Assembly (NCBI GenBank): GCA_017559555.1
Contig: JAFYRH010000301.1
Coordinates: forward strand, 1-10,155
Source: Clostridia bacterium
GTDB lineage: Bacteria > Bacillota > Clostridia > Oscillospirales > CAG-272
Length of the DNA: 10,155 nt
Reading direction: 5' to 3'
Shown here: positions 1 through 6,479 of the stretch, in pieces
Layout of the letters: each line of letters begins with the position of its first letter
Position numbering within the stretch: position 1 is the stretch's first letter
Made by a program: the position numbers and the translations under genes
Notes under the pieces: generated by a model
What the model saw: only the letters and a program-made list of their open reading frames with translations
What the model was told of the DNA's origin: nothing
Database searches by the model: none

Positions 1-1350
1 GCCTGCTTTTGCTCGGGAGTTTTAGCAGCGGCAAGAGCAGCATTGAATGCTTCGATTTCTGCCAAGAGGGCATCATTGCGAGCATCATTGCGGGAAACGC
101 CTTGTTTCTTTGCCTTTACAATGGTTTGCTTTTGCTTTTCGGTAACTGCTTTCTTTTGCTCGGGGGTCTTTGCAGCAGCGTAAGCAGTATCGAGCTTCTT
201 CATATCGCTCTCGAATTTAGCCTGTTCAGCAGTTTTAGCAACCTTAGTGGATTTGCTTGCTGCAACCTTTTGGGTCATAGCCTGCTTTTCGGCAACGATA
301 ACAGCCTGTTTTTGTTCGGGAGTTTTAGCGGCGGCAAGGGCAGCATTGAATGCAGCGATTTCGGCAGCGGTTGCATCAAGCTTGGAGGAGCTGGAAACAC
401 CTTGCTTCTTTGCCTTGATAATGGTTTGCTTTTGTTGTTCGATAATATTTTGTTGTTCTTCGGGCGTTACAGCGGTGGTCAGGGCAGAGTCAAGAACGTT
501 CATTTCAGCTTCGAATTGATCTTGTTCTCTGGTTCTTGCAATCGATTGCTCGGGTGCGGGACCAACCATAGCTTGCTTTTCGGAACGGATTAGAGCATAT
601 TTTGCCTGAGGAGTCTTAGCTGCATTGTAAGCGGCATTGAAGGTAGCAATTTCGGACTCGATAACATCGGAGCCGACTTTCTTTGCGGCGCGTTGCTTCT
701 TTGCCTTGATAATAACTTGCTTTTCTGCCTCGATGACAGCTTGCTTTTGTTCCTCGGTCTTAGCACTCTTGAGCTCGTTGCCCAAAGCGTTCATTTCGGC
801 CTTGAATTGAGTTTGTTCTTCGGTGAGAACGGGAGCCTGCTTGCTTGCCTTCAGCATAGACTTCTTTTCTGCTTGAATAACAGCGTGCTTTTGCTTAGGC
901 GTTTCAGCTAACGCAAGGGCAGTGTTGAATGCAAGGATTTCGGACTCGATATCCTCGGGGGTAGTAGCCTTTGCCATGCGTTGCTTCTTTGCTTTGATGA
1001 TAGTTTGCTTTTGAACGTCGAGAATTGCCTTCTTTTCGTCCTCAGACTTAGCGGTCTTCAAAGCGGAGTCGAGAGTGTTCATATCCGACTCAAATTGCAT
1101 TTGCTCCTCGGTTTTAACGGTAGCGCGAGCGGGCTCCAGCATAGCTTGCTTTTCTGCTTCGATAACAGCTTGCTTTTCTGCGGGTGTCTTTGCAGCTTGC
1201 ATAGCCGAGTTGAATTCAACGATTTCCGAGTCGGCAACAGCAGGAGCTGTGGAGTAAGCAGCCAGAACTTGCTTTTCAGCTTCAATAATAGCTTGCTTTT
1301 CCGCAGGAGTGCTTGCAGCGAGAAGGGCAGCGTTGAATGCCATGATCTCC
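1..1350 (-). repeat. Tandem A/B coding repeats, superperiod about 285-303 bp
   Basis: Two helical modules alternate within the GerW-like gene. Module A has the core AFNAALAAAKTPEQKQAVI followed by AEKQAM. Module B has the core QFESDMNTLDSAL, then KTPEEKK and TIIKAKKQ. The A core (codons for A-F-N) ends at plus coordinates 1340, 1217, 932, 644, 353 and 50, so steps are 123, 285, 288, 291 and 303 bp. The 123-bp step is an A-A junction lacking B. Four complete B modules lie between the later A modules. Each module looks like a helix, a TPEEK turn and a second helix, which suggests stacked helical hairpins or coiled coil (inference). The array continues past position 1. Confidence 0.93.
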
Positions 1351-2318
1351 GCTTGGATTTGAGCTTCTCTTTCTTCGGGAGTCATAGCGGCAATGCGCTT
1401 GTTCTTCTTACCGCCAACAATGATAGAAGAGGAATCGTATTGAGTGGAAGCATAAGCGGGAGAAGCATCGGCAATCGCTTGTTGTTCAACCGCGATTTGA
1501 GCTTGCTTTTCACCCTCAAGTTGAGCATCGATTTGAGCCTCGGTAAGAGCGGATTGGATATATTGCTTTTCTTCGGGAGTTTGAGCTGCATCCAAAGCCA
1601 TTTGAAGAGCCAAAATATCGGCTTGGATCTTTGCCAATATTGCAGCACTCTTGTCTGCCTTCTTTTGCAGTTTTGCAGCTTCCTTGTCTCTCTTCTTTTG
1701 TTCCTTGAGATCGAGCTTCATTTGCTTGCGACCCATTCTGGATTCAGCAAATGCCTCACCCTCATCCGCATACAGAATTTGTTCGGTTGCGGCAACGGCA
1801 TCATCAGCGAATATAGGAGCGATAGCCGTGGTATCAGTGTCACCTTCGGCAAGGAGTTGCTCTTCGTATTCTTGAGCGATTTCAGGCTGAACGTCGATAT
1901 CGACATCTGCCGAAGATTCTTGGTAACCGTTCATCAACACGTTCTTGATACGGCCGATGATGTCGGGAGAGTTGTAGATAAGGTCTGCAACAACCTCTAC
2001 GGGGGTAAGCTTTTCCGACGTCATGGGGATCATATCCACCTTGCCCTCGGGGGTGATGGTCAAAAAGCCAACGGGAACTACGCTAACACCTGTTCCACCA
2101 ACACCGCCAAAGTTTTTCTTTCCGCTCTCGTCTGCAAGCTTCGAGGGCAGATCCAAACCACCTGTGGCAATACCCATAGAGAGCTTGGAAATCGGAATAA
2201 TCACCAAACCGCTAGAGGTAACGATCTGATTACCAACAATGGTGTCCGCATCAATAACGGTGCGCACTTGTTCCAGCGAATTCCGGATTATTTCCTTGAT
2301 AGAAGATTCGTTTTCCAT
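1..2318 (-). CDS. ytfJ: GerW/YtfJ-family sporulation-type protein with very long C-terminal repeat array (partial, 3' end outside window)
   Basis: The frame is open for 772 codons from ATG 2318 to the left edge, so the C-terminus is missing. Residues 1-130 match the Spore_YtfJ (GerW) family: an N-terminal helix, the strand IVGNQIV, then the Gly-rich block NFGGVGGTGVSVVPVGF (about 69-85) and a final helix ending NVLMN. In Bacillus, GerW is a spore protein needed for germination through SleB; relatives also occur outside spore formers. Bacillus-type GerW is only about 150 residues long. Here an acidic linker (about 131-190) leads to a Lys-rich helix (about 195-225) and then to alternating A and B repeats (about 233-772 and beyond). 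No signal peptide or membrane segment is visible. The SD GAAAGGA lies 9 nt before the ATG. The start overlaps the DUF2953 gene by 31 bp, the same pairing as Bacillus ytfI-ytfJ. The domain call is firm; the role of the repeats is unknown. Confidence 0.88.
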   Translation of the reverse strand, partial: MENESSIKEIIRNSLEQVRTVIDADTIVGNQIVTSSGLVIIPISKLSMGIATGGLDLPSKLADESGKKNFGGVGGTGVSVVPVGFLTITPEGKVDMIPMTSEKLTPVEVVADLIYNSPDIIGRIKNVLMNGYQESSADVDIDVQPEIAQEYEEQLLAEGDTDTTAIAPIFADDAVAATEQILYADEGEAFAESRMGRKQMKLDLKEQKKRDKEAAKLQKKADKSAAILAKIQADILALQMALDAAQTPEEKQYIQSALTEAQIDAQLEGEKQAQIAVEQQAIADASPAYASTQYDSSSIIVGGKKNKRIAAMTPEEREAQIQAEIMAFNAALLAASTPAEKQAIIEAEKQVLAAYSTAPAVADSEIVEFNSAMQAAKTPAEKQAVIEAEKQAMLEPARATVKTEEQMQFESDMNTLDSALKTAKSEDEKKAILDVQKQTIIKAKKQRMAKATTPEDIESEILAFNTALALAETPKQKHAVIQAEKKSMLKASKQAPVLTEEQTQFKAEMNALGNELKSAKTEEQKQAVIEAEKQVIIKAKKQRAAKKVGSDVIESEIATFNAAYNAAKTPQAKYALIRSEKQAMVGPAPEQSIARTREQDQFEAEMNVLDSALTTAVTPEEQQNIIEQQKQTIIKAKKQGVSSSSKLDATAAEIAAFNAALAAAKTPEQKQAVIVAEKQAMTQKVAASKSTKVAKTAEQAKFESDMKKLDTAYAAAKTPEQKKAVTEKQKQTIVKAKKQGVSRNDARNDALLAEIEAFNAALAAAKTPEQKQ
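1503..1622 (-). repeat. Degenerate first A module of the repeat array
   Basis: Residues about 233-272 of the GerW-like protein (DILALQMALDAAQTPEEKQ and following) align by eye with the A module, with LQ where later copies have FN. About 90 residues further on, GGKKNKRIAAMTPEERE resembles the end of a B module plus the junction to the next A. This suggests the array originally began here and its oldest unit has decayed. The alignment is by eye only. Confidence 0.6.
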
Positions 2319-3124
2319 AATGAATGATCCTTTCGTATACGTGTTAATATATTTTTTAAATTAAATCGAGGTTTGTTGCGCTGTTCGCGTTGGCGGAGAG
2401 CCGCTTTGCGATAAGCGATTTTCTTTTCTGCATCATAGGCATCTACCATATCTATAAAGATAACGAGTGCGCGCCAAATTTTTGCAGAGAGGACGATGTC
2501 GACGTCGGCACTGCATTCGGTGGAAACATAATCGGGGGTCACCGAAAGGTTTTTGTCTCGACCTTCGAGAAGTGCGTAGTTGTTTTCGACGTACGTTATA
2601 ATTGTGTGAAGAAGTTGTGTTACAACGCCGTAAAGGATTGCTGTGTGTGCAGCCTCGTCGGCAGAAACGCGAATGTGTAATTTGTTGATTCGAATTCTGA
2701 TTTTGCCGCGTGTTTTGTAATAAAACTTTTTGAGCAACGCCAAAACCATTTCCAAATTTTCTTTGATATTGGGAACAGGGCAATACTTTTGCGGAATGCC
2801 GATTTTTTTCTCGGAACGTTTTGCCGCTTTTCTTGCCGCCCGTTCTTTTTTGCGCTCGGCTTTTGCCTTTGCACGTTCCTGGCGCTTCAATTCCCGTCGC
2901 AGGACTGCTTCGGGATTTCGGCAACGTGCAAGATTTCTCGGTTTCTTGTTCGAAGCAGCTTTTTTATCTGGGTAGATCGTAAAGGAAATACCGCAGATGG
3001 AAGCTATAACGCGTATTTGATCTTTTGTAACAACGCGAATTTTGGCGTTTCCAAAGAAAAAGATCAATACAGCCGAAACAAGAATCGCACCGAGTATAAT
3101 AAATATGGTAATCAATACAGTCAA
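2288..3124 (-). CDS. DUF2953 (YtfI-like) membrane-anchored protein
   Basis: 278 residues. Residues 2-24 form one N-terminal hydrophobic helix ending in FFFGNAKIRV. Next comes a very basic, Ala/Lys/Arg/Glu-rich stretch (about 77-107) that is probably helical. After it lies the likely DUF2953 core (about 120-235), with the strand KIRIRINKLHIRVSAD and the segment DEAAHTAILYGVV, where the family usually has a Gly-rich TGD-type segment. The function of the family is unknown. In Bacillus the homologue ytfI sits directly before ytfJ (gerW), and the same pairing is seen here, so a joint role is plausible. The start is TTG 3124, chosen because GGAGGA lies 6 nt upstream and because TTG shares bases with the scpB stop TGA (TTGA junction, translational coupling). 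The last 31 bp overlap the GerW-like gene. The family call rests on motif and context, not a search. Confidence 0.82.
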   Translation of the reverse strand: MTVLITIFIILGAILVSAVLIFFFGNAKIRVVTKDQIRVIASICGISFTIYPDKKAASNKKPRNLARCRNPEAVLRRELKRQERAKAKAERKKERAARKAAKRSEKKIGIPQKYCPVPNIKENLEMVLALLKKFYYKTRGKIRIRINKLHIRVSADEAAHTAILYGVVTQLLHTIITYVENNYALLEGRDKNLSVTPDYVSTECSADVDIVLSAKIWRALVIFIDMVDAYDAEKKIAYRKAALRQREQRNKPRFNLKNILTRIRKDHSLWKTNLLSRK

Positions 3125-3885
3125 GGCAGCTCCTCCTTGTCATCGGAGTCAGCCGTGGGAGGCGGGGCAGCGGAAAGTGCCTCAATGGCAACGTCTTCCT
3201 CTTCGCCGTCAACCGGTTCGGTGTATTCACTCGGTATTGCCTCGTCATCCACCTCAAACGTCAGTTGTTCTGCCTCTTCGGTCTCTTGTCCTGCCTCCGA
3301 CCCTTCTGCTTGTGCTGCAGCCACACTCAAAGCCTCGGTTTCGGGGAGCTCATCCAGAGCATTGAGCCCGAATACACGTAGGAACTTGTCGGTGGTGACG
3401 TAAAGCATTGGGCGACCGGGGGCGTCAAGACGGCCGGCGGCTTCTATCAAACCCTTGTCGAGAAGTGAATTGACGGCATAGGAGCTATCCACACCGCGCA
3501 CCAAATCGATGTACGATCTTGTTACGGGTTGGTTGTAGGCGACAACCGCAAGCACTTCCATCGAAGATGCCGAGAGGTTTCCGCCACGGCGAATGCCGAG
3601 AGCTTCTCTGATGTAGGGGGCGTAACGCTCCTTTGTAGCAAGCTGACAGGTGGTGGGGTAGAGCAGGAGTTGAATTCCGTGGTGAGTATCCTCAAGGGCG
3701 AAATGATCTGCCATTGAGCGCACCAAGGTTTTTACGTCCTTTGTGCTCAAGCCCAAAAGCTCACCCAGCTTATCGTAACGTATCGGGTAGCCTGCGGCGT
3801 ACAGGATAGCCTCAATGGCTTGCTTCAGATCCTGCTCGCTTGTTAACTGCTCGAGGTACGGAGCGGCTTCTTTCTTTTGTTCCAT
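3121..3885 (-). CDS. scpB: Segregation and condensation protein B (ScpB)
   Basis: 254 residues. ScpB binds as a dimer to the kleisin ScpA and, with SMC, forms the bacterial condensin that compacts and helps separate the chromosome. Two winged-helix domains are visible. The first is about 18-82 (QAIEAILYAAGYPI, then LGELLGL). The second is about 104-175, with the family signature LEVLAVVAYNQP-type segment at about 109-120, VTRSYIDLVRGVDS at 121-134, and GRPMLYVTTDKFLRVFGL at 157-174. After residue 176 comes an acidic, Pro/Ala/Glu-rich tail of about 75 residues that looks disordered; it accounts for most of the excess over the usual length of about 180-200. The gene starts 43 bp after scpA. Its GAAAGGA is about 15 nt from the ATG, rather far. 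It ends in TGA overlapping the next start. Confidence 0.96.
   Translation of the reverse strand: MEQKKEAAPYLEQLTSEQDLKQAIEAILYAAGYPIRYDKLGELLGLSTKDVKTLVRSMADHFALEDTHHGIQLLLYPTTCQLATKERYAPYIREALGIRRGGNLSASSMEVLAVVAYNQPVTRSYIDLVRGVDSSYAVNSLLDKGLIEAAGRLDAPGRPMLYVTTDKFLRVFGLNALDELPETEALSVAAAQAEGSEAGQETEEAEQLTFEVDDEAIPSEYTEPVDGEEEDVAIEALSAAPPPTADSDDKEELP
3131..3136 (-). promoter_or_regulatory. Strong Shine-Dalgarno for the TTG-started DUF2953 gene
   Basis: On the minus strand GGAGGA lies 6 nt before TTG 3124 and inside the last codons of scpB. It decides the unusual TTG start and differs from the GAAAGGA type used by most genes of the operon. Confidence 0.75.
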
Positions 3886-3928
3886 AATATCTGCGCTAAA
3901 TCCTTTCGGGGAATTTTATCGTCAATCT

Positions 3929-5065
3929 TTATTGAGTGTCATCGGGGAGATTTTTTGCTTGTTCTGCCATCGACTTGATGATGTCGTTGATATCCAAACC
4001 CATATCGTCCATGATATCCTCATCATCTTCGGAGAGTTGATCGTCAAGCATTTGTGCAATTTTTGCTTCGGCTTCAAGATCGCTATCGTCCTCGGGAATG
4101 ATGTCGGCTTCAATAAGCGACTCCGCGAGAGCGGCTTCCTTGGCACGGAGGCGTTCCTCTGCGCGGCGCGCACGCTCTTCGGCGCGCACGCGCTTCTTTT
4201 CGGCAAGCTTTGCTTCACGAATGATGCGTCGTTGCTCGCGATGCATTTCTGCCTTGGAGGAAAGCGGAATCGGCTCGTCTCCGTGAACGGCAGGATTGTA
4301 TTCTTTTTGTTCCTCACCCTCGGCAGGAGGCGCATCGTTGATAACGAAGCGCGTGTCAACGCCGTGAATAACGGTGTAGGAATCGGGATCTTCATCGATT
4401 AAAATTTTGCGAACCTTAACAAGCTCCAAAATACCCAAGAAGATGGCGATCATATCGTTGAGTGATACGGCATCGTGAAGAATTTCCTGCAAGGAAGTTT
4501 CTCTCTTGCGAGACATTCTGTGAAGAATGCCCACGATCTTGACGTCAACGGGAATGATGGGCTTGGCAACCAGAGGTGCAAAGGTTTGTCTTTCCGCGCG
4601 CGGGCGCGATTCGTTTGCCGCAATGATGCGACGGACAGCAGCACAAAGTTGGGTAACTTCTTGGTCGCTTACGTAAGAGGTGTCGATCGAAATTTCGTCG
4701 GTATCTTTCACCATACGACCGCTGTAGGTTTGGTAAAGGGGAATCATTTTTGCCACAGCTTGCTTTGCTTGTTGATAACGCAAAAGGGCTTCGGCAAGGT
4801 CGGCACGGGGATCCTTTTCGTCTTCTTCAACTCTGGGGAGGAGCAGGCGGCTCTTGATGAGCATCAGTTCGCTCGCCATAACGATGAATTCACCCGCGAT
4901 CTCCATATCCATATCCTGCGCCGCCTTGAGGTATTCAAGGTATTGGTCGCAGATGAGCGCGATGGGAATATCGATAATATTCACTTTGTTCTTTTGAATC
5001 AGCATCAAAAGCAGGTCAAGGGGACCTTCGAACTGATCCAATCGGTAAGTGATTGTGGCTTCCAT
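3929..5065 (-). CDS. scpA: Segregation and condensation protein A (ScpA), C-terminally extended
   Basis: 378 residues, against about 240-260 for a typical ScpA. It is the kleisin bridging the SMC heads and binding ScpB. The N-terminal helical domain carries the hallmark FEGPLDLLLMLI (12-23) and the ELMLIKSRLLLP segment (66-77). The C-terminal winged helix that contacts the SMC head is about 170-235 (VGILHRMSRKRETSLQEIL, FLGILELVKVRKI). Beyond about 245 there are some 135 extra residues: a linker, a highly charged Arg/Glu/Ala helix (about 272-318) likely to be coiled coil, and an acidic tail (323-357) ending in a short helix. The start ATG 5065 has GAAAGGA about 14 nt upstream. The gene follows the M50 protease gene by 30 bp and precedes scpB by 43 bp, so the three are very likely co-transcribed. 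Confidence 0.96.
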   Translation of the reverse strand: MEATITYRLDQFEGPLDLLLMLIQKNKVNIIDIPIALICDQYLEYLKAAQDMDMEIAGEFIVMASELMLIKSRLLLPRVEEDEKDPRADLAEALLRYQQAKQAVAKMIPLYQTYSGRMVKDTDEISIDTSYVSDQEVTQLCAAVRRIIAANESRPRAERQTFAPLVAKPIIPVDVKIVGILHRMSRKRETSLQEILHDAVSLNDMIAIFLGILELVKVRKILIDEDPDSYTVIHGVDTRFVINDAPPAEGEEQKEYNPAVHGDEPIPLSSKAEMHREQRRIIREAKLAEKKRVRAEERARRAEERLRAKEAALAESLIEADIIPEDDSDLEAEAKIAQMLDDQLSEDDEDIMDDMGLDINDIIKSMAEQAKNLPDDTQ

Positions 5066-5095
5066 AAGGTGCGGTAGGATCCTTTCTGTAATGAA

Positions 5096-5815
5096 TTATG
5101 CTAAAAAGCCAAATAGCTTTCCAAAAAGTTCAAAAGTGGGATTTGCTACAAGATCGGTCAAGTTGTAGGCAATCCAAGAGAAGGGCGAGAAGCCCAAACG
5201 GGAGAGTAACATCAAGGTGACGAGCAAACCAATCATAATCTGTCTTTCATATCGCATAATTCCAAAGTATGCCTTGGGGGGCAGGAACACAAGTGCGATG
5301 CGAGAACCATCAAAAGGCGGAATCGGAATGAGATTGAACGCCATGAACAAAAGATTGTAAATTGCTGAGAGTTCAAACAGAATGGTTGTGTAGGAGATGC
5401 AGGTCAAAATGAAGTCGGAAGCACCCGAGAAAGCAAGGTGATAATAAAGCGCCATGGTAAAACCAAGCAAAGCTGCGCTGATCAATCCCAAAATTGCATT
5501 TGCGAGGGGACCGGCCAAGGCGGAGAGCGCCATACCACGCTTGGAGTTGCGGAAGTTGCGTGTGTTGATCGGTACGGGTTTTGCCCAACCGAAGCCGAGC
5601 AAAAGCATGCACAAAAATCCTGCGGGATCAATGTGCTTGAGGGGGTTGAGTGTCAAACGCCCGAGGTTGTAAGCGGTGTTGTCACCGCATTTGTACGCTA
5701 CGTATCCGTGAGCAGTCTCGTGCAGGGAAAGCGCGAGCAAAATAATGGGCATACTGAATACGAGCGAAATGATAATATCGCGGATATCACCGCCGGAAAG
5801 AATATCAAATAACAT
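5096..5815 (-). CDS. Site-2 protease family (M50) intramembrane metalloprotease
   Basis: 239 residues, nearly all membrane-spanning. The zinc motif HETAH is at 32-36 in the first membrane helix region. The second conserved motif NLIPIPPFDGSRI is at 161-173, with Asp169 as the expected third zinc ligand. LGRLTLNPLKHIDP (51-64) and GWAKPVPIN (76-84) are typical of the YwhC-like subgroup of M50 proteins without a PDZ domain. Such proteins are presumed to cleave substrates within the membrane; the substrate of this subgroup is unknown. Location directly before scpA is recurrent in Clostridia, from general knowledge. The gene lies 29 bp after engB. The ribosome binding site is weak (GAAAGTGAG about 14 nt from the ATG), so translation may depend on coupling to upstream genes. 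Confidence 0.94.
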   Translation of the reverse strand: MLFDILSGGDIRDIIISLVFSMPIILLALSLHETAHGYVAYKCGDNTAYNLGRLTLNPLKHIDPAGFLCMLLLGFGWAKPVPINTRNFRNSKRGMALSALAGPLANAILGLISAALLGFTMALYYHLAFSGASDFILTCISYTTILFELSAIYNLLFMAFNLIPIPPFDGSRIALVFLPPKAYFGIMRYERQIMIGLLVTLMLLSRLGFSPFSWIAYNLTDLVANPTFELFGKLFGFLA

Positions 5816-5844
5816 TTCGAAAAACGGTTCTCACTTTCGGTAGA

Positions 5845-6453
5845 TTACAGTTTCAAGCCAGTGTAGTCTGCAATCAGCTTCCAAAGATCGGCTCTGCCTT
5901 CACCCTTGAGTGCCGAGTAGAACACGATGGGTGTGTCGGCAGGGATGTCGGGGTGGCTCCCCAGCATTTCTTCGGACTTTCTGCGCTCGGTAGCATTGAG
6001 TTTATCCGACTTTGTGGCAACTACCAAAAAGGGGATATCTGCTTCACGCAAGAAGGAGAGCATCATTTCGTCATCTGCGGTGGGGCCGATGCGGCTATCC
6101 ACCAATTGGATGACGAGCTTGAGCAAATCAATGTTGGGGTTTTGCGTAAAATAACCGTCTGTCAGCGCCGACCATTGTGCCTTATCGGCAGGAGCTCTTT
6201 TTGCAAAACCGTAGCCGGGCAGGTCAACAAGAAAGAGGGTCTTGTCAACGTCGTAAAAGTTGATGGTGATCGTTTTTCCGGGAGAGGAGCTGACACGCGC
6301 CAAAGACTTGCGACCGAGCAGAGAATTGATCAACGAGCTTTTGCCAACGTTCGAGCGACCCGAAAAAGCAATTTGTACCATTGCATCACGGGGGAATTGC
6401 TTGGGCAGACCTGCGCTGATGCGAAGCTCGGTTTTGTTGAGGTTGAGTGCCAT
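5845..6453 (-). CDS. engB: Ribosome biogenesis GTP-binding protein YsxC/EngB
   Basis: 202 residues, the normal family length. It is a TrmE-Era-EngA-EngB type GTPase needed for late assembly of the large ribosomal subunit. All guanine-nucleotide motifs are present: G1 GRSNVGKS (32-39), switch I SSSPGKTITINFY (55-67) with Thr61, G3 DLPGYGFA (77-84), G4 TKSDK (147-151) and G5 SALKG (180-184). The ATG is preceded by AGAAAGGAG with a 7-nt spacer, a clear start. The gene begins 26 bp after the lon stop, the same lon-engB order as in Bacillus (lonA-ysxC), so it is probably read from the lon promoter. Confidence 0.97.
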   Translation of the reverse strand: MALNLNKTELRISAGLPKQFPRDAMVQIAFSGRSNVGKSSLINSLLGRKSLARVSSSPGKTITINFYDVDKTLFLVDLPGYGFAKRAPADKAQWSALTDGYFTQNPNIDLLKLVIQLVDSRIGPTADDEMMLSFLREADIPFLVVATKSDKLNATERRKSEEMLGSHPDIPADTPIVFYSALKGEGRADLWKLIADYTGLKL

Positions 6454-6479
6454 GATATGTCTCCTTTCTCGAAACTGAA

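Noticed and set aside
9-593. Plus-strand repetitive Leu/Phe-rich open frame
   Set aside because: Same cause: antisense reading of the A/B repeats. It is not an independent repeat protein.
1-1350. Regular direct repeats, considered as a CRISPR-like or intergenic repeat array
   Set aside because: The repeats are in frame, vary mainly at the codon level and encode conserved peptide modules; there are no short identical repeats separated by unique spacers.
981-2327. Long plus-strand open frame of 448 codons antisense to the GerW-like gene
   Set aside because: It mirrors the biased repeat coding on the other strand, gives Leu/Phe/Ser/Asn-rich low-complexity protein, has no convincing SD and no family features. 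The minus frame has a clear domain and start.
2319-2375. AT-rich patch upstream of the GerW-like gene, considered as an internal promoter
   Set aside because: A TATATT-like -10 exists but no -35 at proper spacing and no sporulation sigma factor pattern could be matched; it also codes for the DUF2953 C-terminus.
2789-3403. Ser-rich plus-strand frame opposite scpB and DUF2953
   Set aside because: It is antisense to the acidic ScpB tail and the basic DUF2953 stretch; the Ser/Phe richness follows from Glu/Lys codons on the real strand.
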